From positions 80,985 to 144,984 of the forward strand of contig CAAEXF010000007.1 of NCBI GenBank assembly GCA_900759715.1: 64,000 nucleotides of DNA, read 5' to 3'. The position numbers and the translations under genes are program-made. This stretch comes from Clostridium_AM sp900759715 (lineage in GTDB: Bacteria; Bacillota; Clostridia; Clostridiales; Clostridiaceae). The notes under the pieces were generated by a model. That model was not told the origin of the DNA. It did no database searches and saw nothing but the letters and a program-made list of their open reading frames with translations. Of this stretch, positions 9,115-17,479 are shown piece after piece. How positions within the stretch are numbered: position 1 is the first letter of the stretch; every line of letters begins with the position of its first letter.

Positions 9115-10896
9115 ATGAAGAGACCTCTTATTTATTATTCTATTTCAGTTTTTATTGGATGTGTTTCTTCAATGATGTTGTATGAAAATGCTCTCATAGG
9201 TGCAGTAATCGCTGCATCTTTTTTTGCTATCCTTTTCTTTACTTTAGATGAAAAATTTTTAATTATAAATATACTTTTCTTTGCAATAGGAATTTTTAGT
9301 TTTGCTATGTATTTTAATATAAAGGTTCCTGATACTATAGAAGTTAGGTTGATTGAAAATAAAGGATATTACTATGTAAGCAGTTATAAAGGAAGAAAGA
9401 TATTATTAAATGGAAAGGTAAGTAAAATTAAAGAAGGCGAAAGAATAAAGATTTGTGGAACTTTTAAAAATGATAAGGATTTCTCTAGAGGAGTTATAGG
9501 AAACTATAAAGTAGATAAATATGATGTCTGTAAAAAGGATTATGTATACTATTTGTATGAAATAAAAAGAAATATTTATACGCAGTATAAAGAAATATTA
9601 GGGGATGAGAGATCCGCTTTAGTGATGGCTCTCTGTTATGGTAATACAGAATATTTGACTAAAAATCAGAAAAGTGAGTTTCTAAAAATGGGAGTGTTTC
9701 ACGCTGTTAGCGTATCTGGATTTCATATGGCCATTATATATAAGGTGTTGGAACTTATTATTGGTTTAAAGTTTGCAATTCTAGTATCCTTTATTTATAT
9801 ACTTTTCACGGGAATGCAAGCTTCAACTGTTAGAGCTTTTATAATGATAATTATATTTAAATTTTCAAAAATGTTTTTTAAAAATTATGATAATCTATCA
9901 TCCTTAGCATTGGCAGCTCTTATACTGCTTATAATTAAACCCTACTATGTCATAGATGTTGGGTTTATGCTATCTTTTTTAGCTACTCTCGGAATTATCT
10001 TATACTATAAAAAAATTCTGAGAACATTATACAAACTACCTCAAAAGTTAAATGAGAGTTTAAGTATAACATTGAGTTCTCAAATATTTTCTGTACCCTA
10101 TACAGCCTTCAATGTTCAAAATTTTAGCAGCGGATTTATATTAGGGAATATTTTTTTACTTCCGATGTACTCAGTAATAGTTATATTAGGAAACTCCGCA
10201 TTATTGTTTTGCTCTATTCCTGTAATATTTAGACTTTTAAGCAGTGGATTAAATTTTATGTTAACTGCTATAGAAGGTGCAAATTATTTAATTTTAAAGT
10301 TTTGTCCTCCTATAAGTTATTTAACATATTTAGATGGCTTTGCTTTAATCCTAACTTACTTGAGTTTTATTTTATATAAGCATGGTTATATAAAATTTAA
10401 ATATTTACCATCATTTATATTGATATTAATATTATTTCAAAGTTACAGTTTTGTACCTCAAGTATTCCACATTAACTTTTCTGAAGGGGAAGGAGTAGTT
10501 GTAAAGTACAAAACTAATAAAGTTATGGTATGTAGTTACAGTCAATCTTCAGTTAAAGAGGTAATTAACATAAAGGAAAGAATGAATGTAGATAAAATTT
10601 TTACTAACCCTAAGCAAAATTTTAAAATTGACATTGGTGAAAGTTTTCAACTAGGGGTTATGTGCTATGGTGAAGGTAACATTTTTAATACGATTATAAG
10701 TAATAAAAATAAAAAGTTCGTCTTTATTAACAATAATATGGGAAAAGAAGCTTTAAGTGTATTTAGTAGCTATGATGCCGTAAAATTGCCTCAAAGGTCA
10801 TTAGAAAATAATTCTCAAAATAATAAAGTGTACATTAGTGAAGACAACATATCTTTATATGTTATAATATTCAATAGAATATTTAGAGTGTATTAA
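9115..10896 (+). CDS. comEC: ComEC-family DNA-uptake channel protein, short form
   Basis: This 593-residue polytopic protein resembles ComEC/Rec2, the channel that passes single-stranded DNA during transformation. The short N-terminal DUF4131-type region is followed by the Competence domain with HAVSVSGFHMA (about 196-206) and MALCYGNTEYL. Full-length family members are usually about 750 residues and end in a metallo-beta-lactamase-like nuclease domain. Here the C-terminal region (about 455-593) is short and no HxHxDH signature is visible, so the nuclease function appears missing. ATG 9115 is preferred over GTG 9103 because GGTGG at 9102-9106 is correctly spaced for it. It lies between the ATPase-like gene and holA. 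Confidence 0.85.
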   Translation: MKRPLIYYSISVFIGCVSSMMLYENALIGAVIAASFFAILFFTLDEKFLIINILFFAIGIFSFAMYFNIKVPDTIEVRLIENKGYYYVSSYKGRKILLNGKVSKIKEGERIKICGTFKNDKDFSRGVIGNYKVDKYDVCKKDYVYYLYEIKRNIYTQYKEILGDERSALVMALCYGNTEYLTKNQKSEFLKMGVFHAVSVSGFHMAIIYKVLELIIGLKFAILVSFIYILFTGMQASTVRAFIMIIIFKFSKMFFKNYDNLSSLALAALILLIIKPYYVIDVGFMLSFLATLGIILYYKKILRTLYKLPQKLNESLSITLSSQIFSVPYTAFNVQNFSSGFILGNIFLLPMYSVIVILGNSALLFCSIPVIFRLLSSGLNFMLTAIEGANYLILKFCPPISYLTYLDGFALILTYLSFILYKHGYIKFKYLPSFILILILFQSYSFVPQVFHINFSEGEGVVVKYKTNKVMVCSYSQSSVKEVINIKERMNVDKIFTNPKQNFKIDIGESFQLGVMCYGEGNIFNTIISNKNKKFVFINNNMGKEALSVFSSYDAVKLPQRSLENNSQNNKVYISEDNISLYVIIFNRIFRVY

Positions 10897-10913
10897 TAAT
10901 GAGGTGTATTTAA

Positions 10914-11957
10914 GTGATAGATGTAGCTACTTTTCATCAAAATATAAAGAAAAATATTATAAATAATTGTTATGTATTATGTGGTAATGATGAACAGACT
11001 ATAAAAGAATGTGTTAAGTCTCTAGTAAATAAGTTTGTAGATAAAGATTTTATTGATTTAAACTACATGGAGTTTGATGGTAATTCTTTAGAAAGTTTTG
11101 AGCCTGTGATAAATGCATGTCAGACACTTCCTTTCATGAGCGATAAAAAGGTCGTTTTAGTATATAGAGCCTCTTTTATAGAGGATGATAAGGGAGAAAA
11201 TAGTAAGATTTCTGCAGATAAAGCCTTTAACAATTTTTGTGAGTATATTGGCACAATACCAGATCATTGCATACTTATAATTTATGATGTTTTTAAGGGT
11301 AAAAGAGATAAGCCGGGAAAGCGAATAAATAAACTTAGCAAGAGCTCTTCTGTGGTAAAAGTTGATAAACTAAAGGGTCAACAGTTAGAGAATAAGATAA
11401 AAGTTTTTTTTGAGAATAGAGATAAACAAATAGGGCGTATTGAATTAAAAGCTTTCTGCAGCGTAATGGACGAAAATAATTTGAGTGTAGTTGAAAATGA
11501 AGTTGAGAAACTCTGTTGCTTTACAGATGGGAGAGATATAACTAAGGAAGATATCAAGGCTTTATTTTTAAAAAGTAGTGATGACGACATTTTTGATTTA
11601 GTTAATCCAATTTCAAATAAAAGGTTGAAGGAAGCTCTTGAAGTACTAAATGAGCTTATATATAGAGGTGAAAAAACAAATCACATATTAAATATGATTG
11701 AGAGACAATTTACTTTGTTATTTAAAGTAAAACTGGGGGTTAATGCTAAAAAAAGCAAAGAAGTTATTATGAAAGAGGTTAATGTAAGATCAGATTATGC
11801 TTTTGATATGCTTTTATCTCAAGGAAAAAAGTTCACTTTAAGACAGCTTCAGCATGCTATTGAGCTTTGTATAAATGCGGAGCAGAAGATGAAGACTTCC
11901 ACAGTTGATGAAAAAACAGAGCTGGAATTATTAATCATAAATGCTATAGCGGGATAA
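10914..11957 (+). CDS. holA: DNA polymerase III delta subunit
   Basis: This 347-residue protein matches HolA, the clamp-loader subunit that opens the sliding clamp. Family features are the N-terminal segment NCYVLCGNDEQTIKECV, the mid-region ISNKRLKEALEVLNELIYRGE and the C-terminal helix ending MKTSTVDEKTELELLII, typical of delta. A GAGGTG ribosome binding site precedes the GTG start at 10914. It lies 17 bp after comEC, the comEC-holA order common in Firmicutes, and converges on rpsT across a shared terminator. Confidence 0.93.
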   Translation: MIDVATFHQNIKKNIINNCYVLCGNDEQTIKECVKSLVNKFVDKDFIDLNYMEFDGNSLESFEPVINACQTLPFMSDKKVVLVYRASFIEDDKGENSKISADKAFNNFCEYIGTIPDHCILIIYDVFKGKRDKPGKRINKLSKSSSVVKVDKLKGQQLENKIKVFFENRDKQIGRIELKAFCSVMDENNLSVVENEVEKLCCFTDGRDITKEDIKALFLKSSDDDIFDLVNPISNKRLKEALEVLNELIYRGEKTNHILNMIERQFTLLFKVKLGVNAKKSKEVIMKEVNVRSDYAFDMLLSQGKKFTLRQLQHAIELCINAEQKMKTSTVDEKTELELLIINAIAG

Positions 11958-11984
11958 TTTATATAATTAAATAATAAAAAGCAA

Positions 11985-12022
11985 AAATAAATAACCGGTT
12001 GTAAAAAACCGGTTTATTTATT
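11985..12022. terminator. Bidirectional terminator between holA and rpsT
   Basis: AAATAAATAACCGGTT (11985-12000) and AACCGGTTTATTTATT (12007-12022) form a long near-perfect stem with A- and T-rich ends, serving the two convergent genes. It reaches into the rpsT stop codon. Confidence 0.75.
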
Positions 12023-12287
12023 AAGCAGTTAAGCTATTTAATTTTGCTGCTAATCTTGACTTACTTCTTGCTGCCTTATTCTTATGTATGATTCCTTTTG
12101 ATGCAGCCATATCTAGAGATTTAACAGCAGCTGCAAAAGTAGTTTTTGCTTGCTCAGCGTTTCCACTTCCTACAGCAGTTAAGTATCTCTTTATAGCAGT
12201 TTTTAATGCTGATTTAATCATTTTGTTTCTAAGAGTTTTAGTTTCTGTAACTTTTATTCTCTTTTTTGCTGATTTTATATTTGCCAT
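12021..12287 (-). CDS. rpsT: 30S ribosomal protein S20
   Basis: This 88-residue, very basic protein begins MANIKSAKKRIKVTETKTLRNK and contains the family motif IHKNKAARSKSRLAAKLN near its end, typical of bacterial bS20, which binds 16S rRNA early in 30S assembly. A GGGGG ribosome binding site (about 12294-12299) precedes ATG 12287. The 5' leader of about 75 nt follows a good sigma-A promoter. Its orientation is opposite to its neighbours, as is common for rpsT beside gpr and lepA in Firmicutes. Confidence 0.97.
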   Translation of the reverse strand: MANIKSAKKRIKVTETKTLRNKMIKSALKTAIKRYLTAVGSGNAEQAKTTFAAAVKSLDMAASKGIIHKNKAARSKSRLAAKLNSLTA

Positions 12288-12369
12288 ATTTTCACCCCCT
12301 TATAATTTTATAGGGCCTCAACAGCTTTGGGGAAATTTGCTAGTGAGTCTCGTTTATTCAACAAATGAT

Positions 12370-12398
12370 ATTATATCATTAATTTTTCAGCACTTCAA
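12370..12398 (-). promoter_or_regulatory. Sigma-A promoter of rpsT
   Basis: On the minus strand TTGAAG (12393-12398), a 17-base spacer and a perfect TATAAT (12370-12375) precede rpsT. Confidence 0.7.
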
Positions 12399-12434
12399 GT
12401 ATTTTTTAGAGCATAATTGACAACATTCACTATG

Positions 12435-12503
12435 AGGGATAATCAAAGAAATAATAGACTAGTATTCTCGCATATTTTGTCTCTTATTTCTTTTCATATG
12501 CCT
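12435..12503. repeat. R1 short palindromic element upstream of gpr
   Basis: A 69-bp sequence folds back on itself: GATAATCAAAGAAATAATAGAC pairs in segments with the GTCTCTTATTTCTTTTCATATGCC end. A nearly identical copy in the same orientation sits at 13562-13630 on the other side of gpr. It ends in the family's ATGCCT terminus. Confidence 0.75.
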
Positions 12504-12587
12504 AAATTCAGAAATAAGAATATGAACGGAAAATAAGGAAAAACTAATAATGGAGAATTAAAGATTCAATTGAAAGGATGTGAAATT

Positions 12588-13562
12588 ATGTTTAGTATTA
12601 GGACAGATTTAGCTGTTGAAGCAAAGGAGATATACGAAAAGCAAAATAGTGCAGATATATCAGGAGTGGAGGTAGATGAGCGTACAGAAGGGGAAATAAA
12701 AATAACCAGCGTTAAGATAGTAAATGATATTGGTGAAAAAATGATGAGAAAGCCTAAAGGTACATACATAACTATCGATATGCCTAGATTTACTCATTAT
12801 GATGCTGATACAATGGACGAAGTAAGTAGAGTTCTTGGAGAAAGCTTATCGAATATGGTTAAGCTTGATGATAGTATGACTGCACTTGTAGTGGGACTAG
12901 GAAATTGGAATATAACTCCTGATGCTTTAGGCCCTAAAGTTATTTCAAAGCTTATGGTAACAAGGCATTTAAAACAGCTTATACCAGATCAAATAGACGA
13001 GGATATAAGACCAGTGTGTGCCATAGCACCAGGAGTTTTAGGACTTACAGGAATTGAAACAGGAGAGATTATAAAAGGGGTTGTAGATAAAATAAAACCT
13101 AATTTAATAATATGCATAGATGCCTTAGCATCAAGAAAAATAGAAAGGGTAAATTCAACTATACAGGTTGGAAATACTGGAATATCGCCTGGTTCAGGAG
13201 TAGGAAATAGAAGAATGGAATTAAGTGAACAGACTTTAGGTATACCAGTTATAGCTATAGGAGTGCCAACTGTTGTAGATGCAGCCACTATGGCTAATGA
13301 CACCATAGATATGGTTTTGGATCAAATGGTAAAGCAAGCGGAAAAGGGTGGAGAATTCTATAATATGTTAAAGTCTCTAGGCAAAGAAGAAAAGTATGCA
13401 ATGATCAAGGAGATATTAGATCCTTATGTTGGAAATCTTATGGTTACTCCAAAAGAAGTTGATTTGGTTATAGATTCTGTTTCAAAGGTAATAGCTAATG
13501 GGATAAACATAGCTCTTCAACCAGCTTTAGATTTAGAAGATATAAACAGATTTTTAACTTAA
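12588..13562 (+). CDS. gpr: Germination protease GPR
   Basis: This 324-residue protein is the aspartic-type A25 protease that degrades small acid-soluble spore proteins at germination. It begins MFSIRTDLAVEAKEIYEKQ, with an N-terminal propeptide removed in the developing spore. Conserved blocks include GVEVDERTEGEI, ALVVGLGNWNITPDALGP and CIDALASRKIERVNSTIQV. The aspartates in the last two correspond to the catalytic pair of the family. AAGGATG at 12574-12580 places the start at ATG 12588 rather than the in-frame TTG at 12570. The gene is flanked on both sides by copies of the same 69-bp palindrome, and the stop codon is part of the downstream copy. Expression in the forespore is expected from the family. 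Confidence 0.95.
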   Translation: MFSIRTDLAVEAKEIYEKQNSADISGVEVDERTEGEIKITSVKIVNDIGEKMMRKPKGTYITIDMPRFTHYDADTMDEVSRVLGESLSNMVKLDDSMTALVVGLGNWNITPDALGPKVISKLMVTRHLKQLIPDQIDEDIRPVCAIAPGVLGLTGIETGEIIKGVVDKIKPNLIICIDALASRKIERVNSTIQVGNTGISPGSGVGNRRMELSEQTLGIPVIAIGVPTVVDAATMANDTIDMVLDQMVKQAEKGGEFYNMLKSLGKEEKYAMIKEILDPYVGNLMVTPKEVDLVIDSVSKVIANGINIALQPALDLEDINRFLT

Positions 13563-13630
13563 GGCATAATCAAAGAAATAATAGACCAGTATTCTCGCAT
13601 ATTTGGTCTCTTATTTCTTTTTATATGCCT
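13562..13630. repeat. R1 short palindromic element overlapping the gpr stop codon
   Basis: This is an almost perfect inverted repeat from AGGCATAATCAAAGAAATAA to its complement ending ATATGCCT. The TAA stop of gpr (13560-13562) runs into the element end. It is a sister of the copy at 12435 and may also act as a terminator for gpr. Confidence 0.8.
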
Positions 13631-13635
13631 AAGTT

Positions 13636-13662
13636 ATAAATTATAGCCCCTTCTCATATAAT
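13636..13662 (+). promoter_or_regulatory. Sigma-E-like promoter of spoIIP
   Basis: ATA (13636-13638), 16 bases, then CATATAAT (13655-13662) fit the mother-cell sigma-E consensus (ATA, N16-18, CATAnnnT). SpoIIP is a known sigma-E product in Bacillus and clostridia. Confidence 0.5.
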
Positions 13663-13741
13663 TTAATATCACTAAAGTGTGAAAAAATTAGATTACATGA
13701 GAGGGGGGAACTGCTTTGAGTTTTTTCATAGCGGTGAAGAA

Positions 13742-14824
13742 GTGAATTACAAAAGGATGGGTGATAAAAAGGATTTCAGACTTAGGGCATTTATATTAAT
13801 GGTGGCTGCACTTATAGTTATTGTTTTGCCCTGTGTGGTAAAAGCAAATTCTTATGGCAGCAGTATCAATAGAAATATGTTTTTTGTTCAAATACTAAAC
13901 TATACTATGCCTGTTGTTAAGGCTACCTCTTTTAGTGAAGAAGATATGGCTGAAAGTAATTTTACAATTGGACAAGTAGCACTTGGAATGGTTGGGCTAG
14001 ATTTAAATAATCCTATGTCAGTACTAGGTAGAGAGTTGTCATTTATAAATATAGACAACTCTGGAGGAAAAGATAATCTTAATGTAGATTTTAATCACTT
14101 CAAGTTAGATGATAAACAAATTGCAAGAGATAGTGAAAAAACAAACTCAGATGCAAATAATGATTTAAATTTAGAAAACAAATCAGTTAGTGTATATGAT
14201 CCAAAACTTAAGAAGACTTTAAATACCGATAAACCTGAAGTTCTAATATACCATACACATACTACTGAAAGTTATAAACCGGGAGATGCTATTAGTTCTG
14301 ATAATAGTCAGAACGTTTGTGCTGTAGGTGATTCTTTAGTAAATGAACTTCAGTCAAATTACGGGATATCAGCAATTAATGATAAAACTGTACATGATAG
14401 AGAAGCTTACACACAAAGTTATGCGAGATCAGTAGTAACTTTAGATAAGTATTTAAAACAATATAATGATTTTAAATTAATAATAGATTTACATAGAGAT
14501 TCTGTAGGTGATAATAAGAAGGCTGTTACCACTAGAATGAATGGAGAAAATGTGGCTAAAATAAGTATTGTAATGGCAAAAAAGAATCCTCACTTTGATA
14601 AAAATATGGTACTAGCTAATAAAATAATAGAAAGTTGCAAAAAAAATTTCCCTGGTTTTTACAAAGATACAGTTTATTACAACAATGGAACTAGATATTT
14701 TAATCAAGATAGAAGTAATAACGCTATTTTAATAGAGGTAGGAGCGGATATAAATACTACGGATGAAGCAAAGGCTTCCACAAAGTACTTAGCTAGAGCA
14801 ATAGCTGAAGCTCTTAATAAATAG
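13742..14824 (+). CDS. spoIIP: Stage II sporulation protein P, peptidoglycan hydrolase
   Basis: SpoIIP is the amidase/endopeptidase that works with SpoIID and SpoIIM to thin septal wall during engulfment. Behind an N-terminal membrane anchor (FILMVAALIVIVLPCVV), the catalytic domain carries VLIYHTHTTESYKP with zinc-ligand histidines and glutamate (about 171-176), IIDLHRDSVG (about 247-256) and ILIEVGADINT near the end. The open frame extends back to GTG 13679, but that codon lies about 10 nt from the predicted transcription start and has no ribosome binding site. The strong GAGGGGGG at 13701-13708 instead fits a nine-codon TTG reading frame (13716-13745) whose TGA overlaps GTG 13742, so coupled initiation there is proposed. 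ATG 13757 is another option. Confidence 0.9.
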   Translation: MNYKRMGDKKDFRLRAFILMVAALIVIVLPCVVKANSYGSSINRNMFFVQILNYTMPVVKATSFSEEDMAESNFTIGQVALGMVGLDLNNPMSVLGRELSFINIDNSGGKDNLNVDFNHFKLDDKQIARDSEKTNSDANNDLNLENKSVSVYDPKLKKTLNTDKPEVLIYHTHTTESYKPGDAISSDNSQNVCAVGDSLVNELQSNYGISAINDKTVHDREAYTQSYARSVVTLDKYLKQYNDFKLIIDLHRDSVGDNKKAVTTRMNGENVAKISIVMAKKNPHFDKNMVLANKIIESCKKNFPGFYKDTVYYNNGTRYFNQDRSNNAILIEVGADINTTDEAKASTKYLARAIAEALNK

Positions 14825-14929
14825 TATAAATTCATGGTAAAGTTGAATAAAAATATGAAAAAAGTACATCCTTAAAGATAACAAGGTAGAAATTAACTAC
14901 AAGTTGTTAGAATAGGGGTGTATTTTTTT

Positions 14930-15280
14930 ATGAGAACTAAAATTAGAAATATTATATTAGTATTATCAATATGTCTAATTATAGTACTTTATGGCTTCAT
15001 AGTAATAAGTGATAGTCTGCCTAAGTTTATAAAAGATAGATCTGCTTTTAAAATAAGTTATAATATATCTCCTTTTGATTTTAGAATGGATATTAGTGAA
15101 TACTCCTTTTACATAAATAATAAAGTGGCTGATAATATAAAAAATAACTCTATAAATTTATTAAATAATGTAGAGAACAAGGTTTATAATAGCACCTCTG
15201 GTATCATAAATAGAACTTCTGAGGTATTTAAAAGTGTAGAGGAAAAAATAAATGGCGCTTTACAGAATAAAGTCAGGTAA
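14930..15280 (+). CDS. Small membrane-anchored protein of unknown function
   Basis: This 116-residue protein has one N-terminal transmembrane helix (IILVLSICLIIVLYGFIVI, about 7-25). A hydrophilic, Asn/Lys-rich extracytoplasmic region follows, ending in amphipathic helical segments. I do not recognise a domain. AGGGGTG (14914-14920) fits ATG 14930 better than the in-frame GTG 14918. It lies between spoIIP and lepA, 105 bp after spoIIP with no clear terminator between, so co-expression with spoIIP in sporulation is possible but unproven. Confidence 0.6.
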   Translation: MRTKIRNIILVLSICLIIVLYGFIVISDSLPKFIKDRSAFKISYNISPFDFRMDISEYSFYINNKVADNIKNNSINLLNNVENKVYNSTSGIINRTSEVFKSVEEKINGALQNKVR

Positions 15281-15348
15281 TATACTTTTCTCCATACTAA
15301 CCTTGTGTTATAATTTACTATGATTATTTATACTATTAAAAGTATGAG

Positions 15349-15376
15349 AAAGATTTGCATAAAAGTGCAAATCTTT
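15349..15376 (+). terminator. Hairpin just upstream of lepA
   Basis: AAAGATTTGCA and TGCAAATCTTT form an 11-bp stem around a 6-base loop. Only a short T-run follows and lepA begins 35 bp later. It could terminate upstream transcription or act as a leader hairpin downstream of a possible -10 TATAAT at 15309-15314. Confidence 0.45.
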
Positions 15377-15410
15377 TAAATTGTTAACTAGTAATGGAGG
15401 GTAAAACAGT

Positions 15411-17219
15411 ATGCAGAGCGAAAGACAAAAGCGTATAAGAAATTTTTCTATTGTTGCTCACATAGATCACGGTAAATCAACACTTGCAGATAGATTAATA
15501 CAGAAAACAGGTACCCTTACTGAAAGAGAGATGGATGAGCAGGTACTTGATAATATGGATCTTGAAAAAGAAAGAGGAATAACAATAAAATCACAGGCAG
15601 TAAGACTTGTTTATAAAAGACCTAATGGTGAAGAGTATATTCTAAACCTAATAGATACCCCAGGACATGTAGATTTTAACTATGAAGTTTCAAGAAGCTT
15701 AGCTGCTTGTGAAGGTGCGATATTGGTAGTAGATGCTACTCAGGGGATACAGGCTCAAACTTTAGCAAACTGTTATTTAGCATTGGATCATGATTTGGAA
15801 GTAGTGCCAGTAATAAATAAAATAGATCTACCTAGTGCAAGACCGGAAGAGGTAAAACAGGAAATAGAGGATATAATAGGTTTAGAAGCACATGATGCAC
15901 CATTAGTTTCAGCTAAAACTGGAATTAATATTGAAGATGTACTTGAGGCTGTGGTATTGAAAGTTCCTGCACCAGAGGGTGATGAAGAAGCACCATTAAG
16001 AGCTCTTATTTTTGACTCATACTATGACAGTTATAAGGGTGTAGTATGTCATGTAAGAGTTAAAGAGGGAACGATAAAACCAGGAACAGAAATAAAACTA
16101 ATGGTATCGGGTAAAGTGTATGAGGTTACAGAAACAGGGATATTTGTACCAAGATATATGTCTGTTCCAGAGTTAAAAGCAGGTGATGTTGGATATTTCA
16201 CTGCTTCTATAAAAAATGTTAGAGATGCTCGTGTTGGTGATACAGTAACAGAAGCTAAAAGACCAGCAAAGGAAGCATTAGCAGGATATAGACCAGCAAT
16301 ACCTATGGTATACAGTGGTATTTATCCAGTAGACGGAGCAAAATATGGTGAATTAAAAGAAGCGCTTGAAAAGCTTCAAGTAAATGATGCAGCTCTATCC
16401 TTCGAGCCAGAAACTTCTATAGCATTAGGTTTTGGATTTAGATGCGGATTTTTAGGTCTATTACACATGGATGTAATTCAAGAGAGAATAGAAAGAGAAT
16501 TTAATTTAGATATTATAACTACAGCCCCATCTGTTATATACAAGATAGGAAAAAATGATGGTACTGTTATAGAACTTACCAATCCAACAAATCTTCCAGA
16601 TACTACAGAAATAAAATACATGGAGGAGCCAATTGTTAAAGCATCTATAATTACGCCATCGGATTATGTTGGACCAGTTATGGATTTAGCTCAAAATAGA
16701 CGTGGAATATTCAAGGATATGCAGTATATAGATACTACCAGAGTAAGCTTGAACTATGAAATTCCATTAAATGAAATAATATATGATTTTTTTGATGCTT
16801 TAAAGTCAAGGTCAAGAGGATATGCTTCTTTAGACTATGAATTAGCAGGATATAAACCAGCTAAACTTGTAAAGCTTGATATACTTTTAAATGGAGATGT
16901 AGTAGATGCTTTATCTATGATAGTTCCAGATGAAAGAGCCTATGCAAGAGGAAGAGCTATAGCGGAAAAGTTAAAGGAAATTATTCCAAGACAAATGTTT
17001 GAAATACCTATTCAGGCTGCAGTTGGTGGAAAGGTTATCGCAAGAGAAACTGTTAAAGCAATGAGAAAAGACGTTTTAGCAAAATGCTATGGTGGAGATA
17101 TATCAAGAAAGAAAAAGCTTCTTGAGAAACAAAAAGAAGGAAAGAAGAGAATGAGACAGGTTGGAAGTGTAGAAGTTCCACAAGAAGCATTTATGGCGGT
17201 TCTTAAGACAGAAGAGTAA
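15411..17219 (+). CDS. lepA: Elongation factor 4 (back-translocating GTPase)
   Basis: This 602-residue translational GTPase carries G1 AHIDHGKST (16-24), G2 GITIKSQ, G3 DTPGH, G4 NKID and G5 SAKTG in order. EF-G-like domains II, III and V follow, then the LepA-specific C-terminal domain ending in GKKRMRQVGSVEVPQEAF. The length is normal for the family (about 600). It acts on stalled ribosomes. A GGAGGG ribosome binding site precedes ATG 15411. hemW and hrcA follow, the widespread Firmicute order. A 243-bp repeat element starts at the stop codon. Confidence 0.97.
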   Translation: MQSERQKRIRNFSIVAHIDHGKSTLADRLIQKTGTLTEREMDEQVLDNMDLEKERGITIKSQAVRLVYKRPNGEEYILNLIDTPGHVDFNYEVSRSLAACEGAILVVDATQGIQAQTLANCYLALDHDLEVVPVINKIDLPSARPEEVKQEIEDIIGLEAHDAPLVSAKTGINIEDVLEAVVLKVPAPEGDEEAPLRALIFDSYYDSYKGVVCHVRVKEGTIKPGTEIKLMVSGKVYEVTETGIFVPRYMSVPELKAGDVGYFTASIKNVRDARVGDTVTEAKRPAKEALAGYRPAIPMVYSGIYPVDGAKYGELKEALEKLQVNDAALSFEPETSIALGFGFRCGFLGLLHMDVIQERIEREFNLDIITTAPSVIYKIGKNDGTVIELTNPTNLPDTTEIKYMEEPIVKASIITPSDYVGPVMDLAQNRRGIFKDMQYIDTTRVSLNYEIPLNEIIYDFFDALKSRSRGYASLDYELAGYKPAKLVKLDILLNGDVVDALSMIVPDERAYARGRAIAEKLKEIIPRQMFEIPIQAAVGGKVIARETVKAMRKDVLAKCYGGDISRKKKLLEKQKEGKKRMRQVGSVEVPQEAFMAVLKTEE

Positions 17220-17460
17220 AAAATGCGAAGCATTTTTTTAGAGGACAATTGACAGAGGACAGAGGACAGAGGACAGTGAAGGTGAGTTTTCTTCCTTACG
17301 TCAGAAAACTAATTTATTTTTGAGCTCGTTTCACTAATGTGAAACATCGATTTATAAATTAAAGATTTTTCGCAGCACAGTGGAGAAAAATCCTCCTTCA
17401 TTGTCCTCTGTCAATTGTCCATTGTCCTCTAATAAAAATTTTGCTTTGCAAAATTTTTAT
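17218..17460. repeat. R4 GGACAATTGACAG-type inverted-repeat element between lepA and hemW
   Basis: Terminal inverted repeats begin at 17240 (AGAGGACAATTGACAGAGG) and end at 17430 (complement AGAGGACAATGGACAATTG). Outside them lie a matching pair of hairpins, AAAATGC-GAA-GCATTTT (17219-17238) and AAAATTTTGC-TTT-GCAAAATTTT (17436-17458). Internal hairpins are at about 17285-17310, 17329-17345 and 17364-17392. The left arm contains four tandem GGACAG[A/T] units. There is no open frame, so it is MITE-like and non-autonomous. It ends just before the hemW ribosome binding site, and its first hairpin could terminate lepA. Confidence 0.75.
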
Positions 17461-17479
17461 ATTGTGGAGGGATTTAATA

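Noticed and set aside
12288..12369. Known ribosomal-protein leader motif upstream of rpsT
   Set aside because: The leader is short and I could not match it to a described S20 regulatory fold.
17256..17276. Tandem GGACAGA units as a possible CRISPR or VNTR array
   Set aside because: Units are 7 bp, adjacent and without spacers, and lie inside a larger inverted repeat; they are part of the R4 arm.
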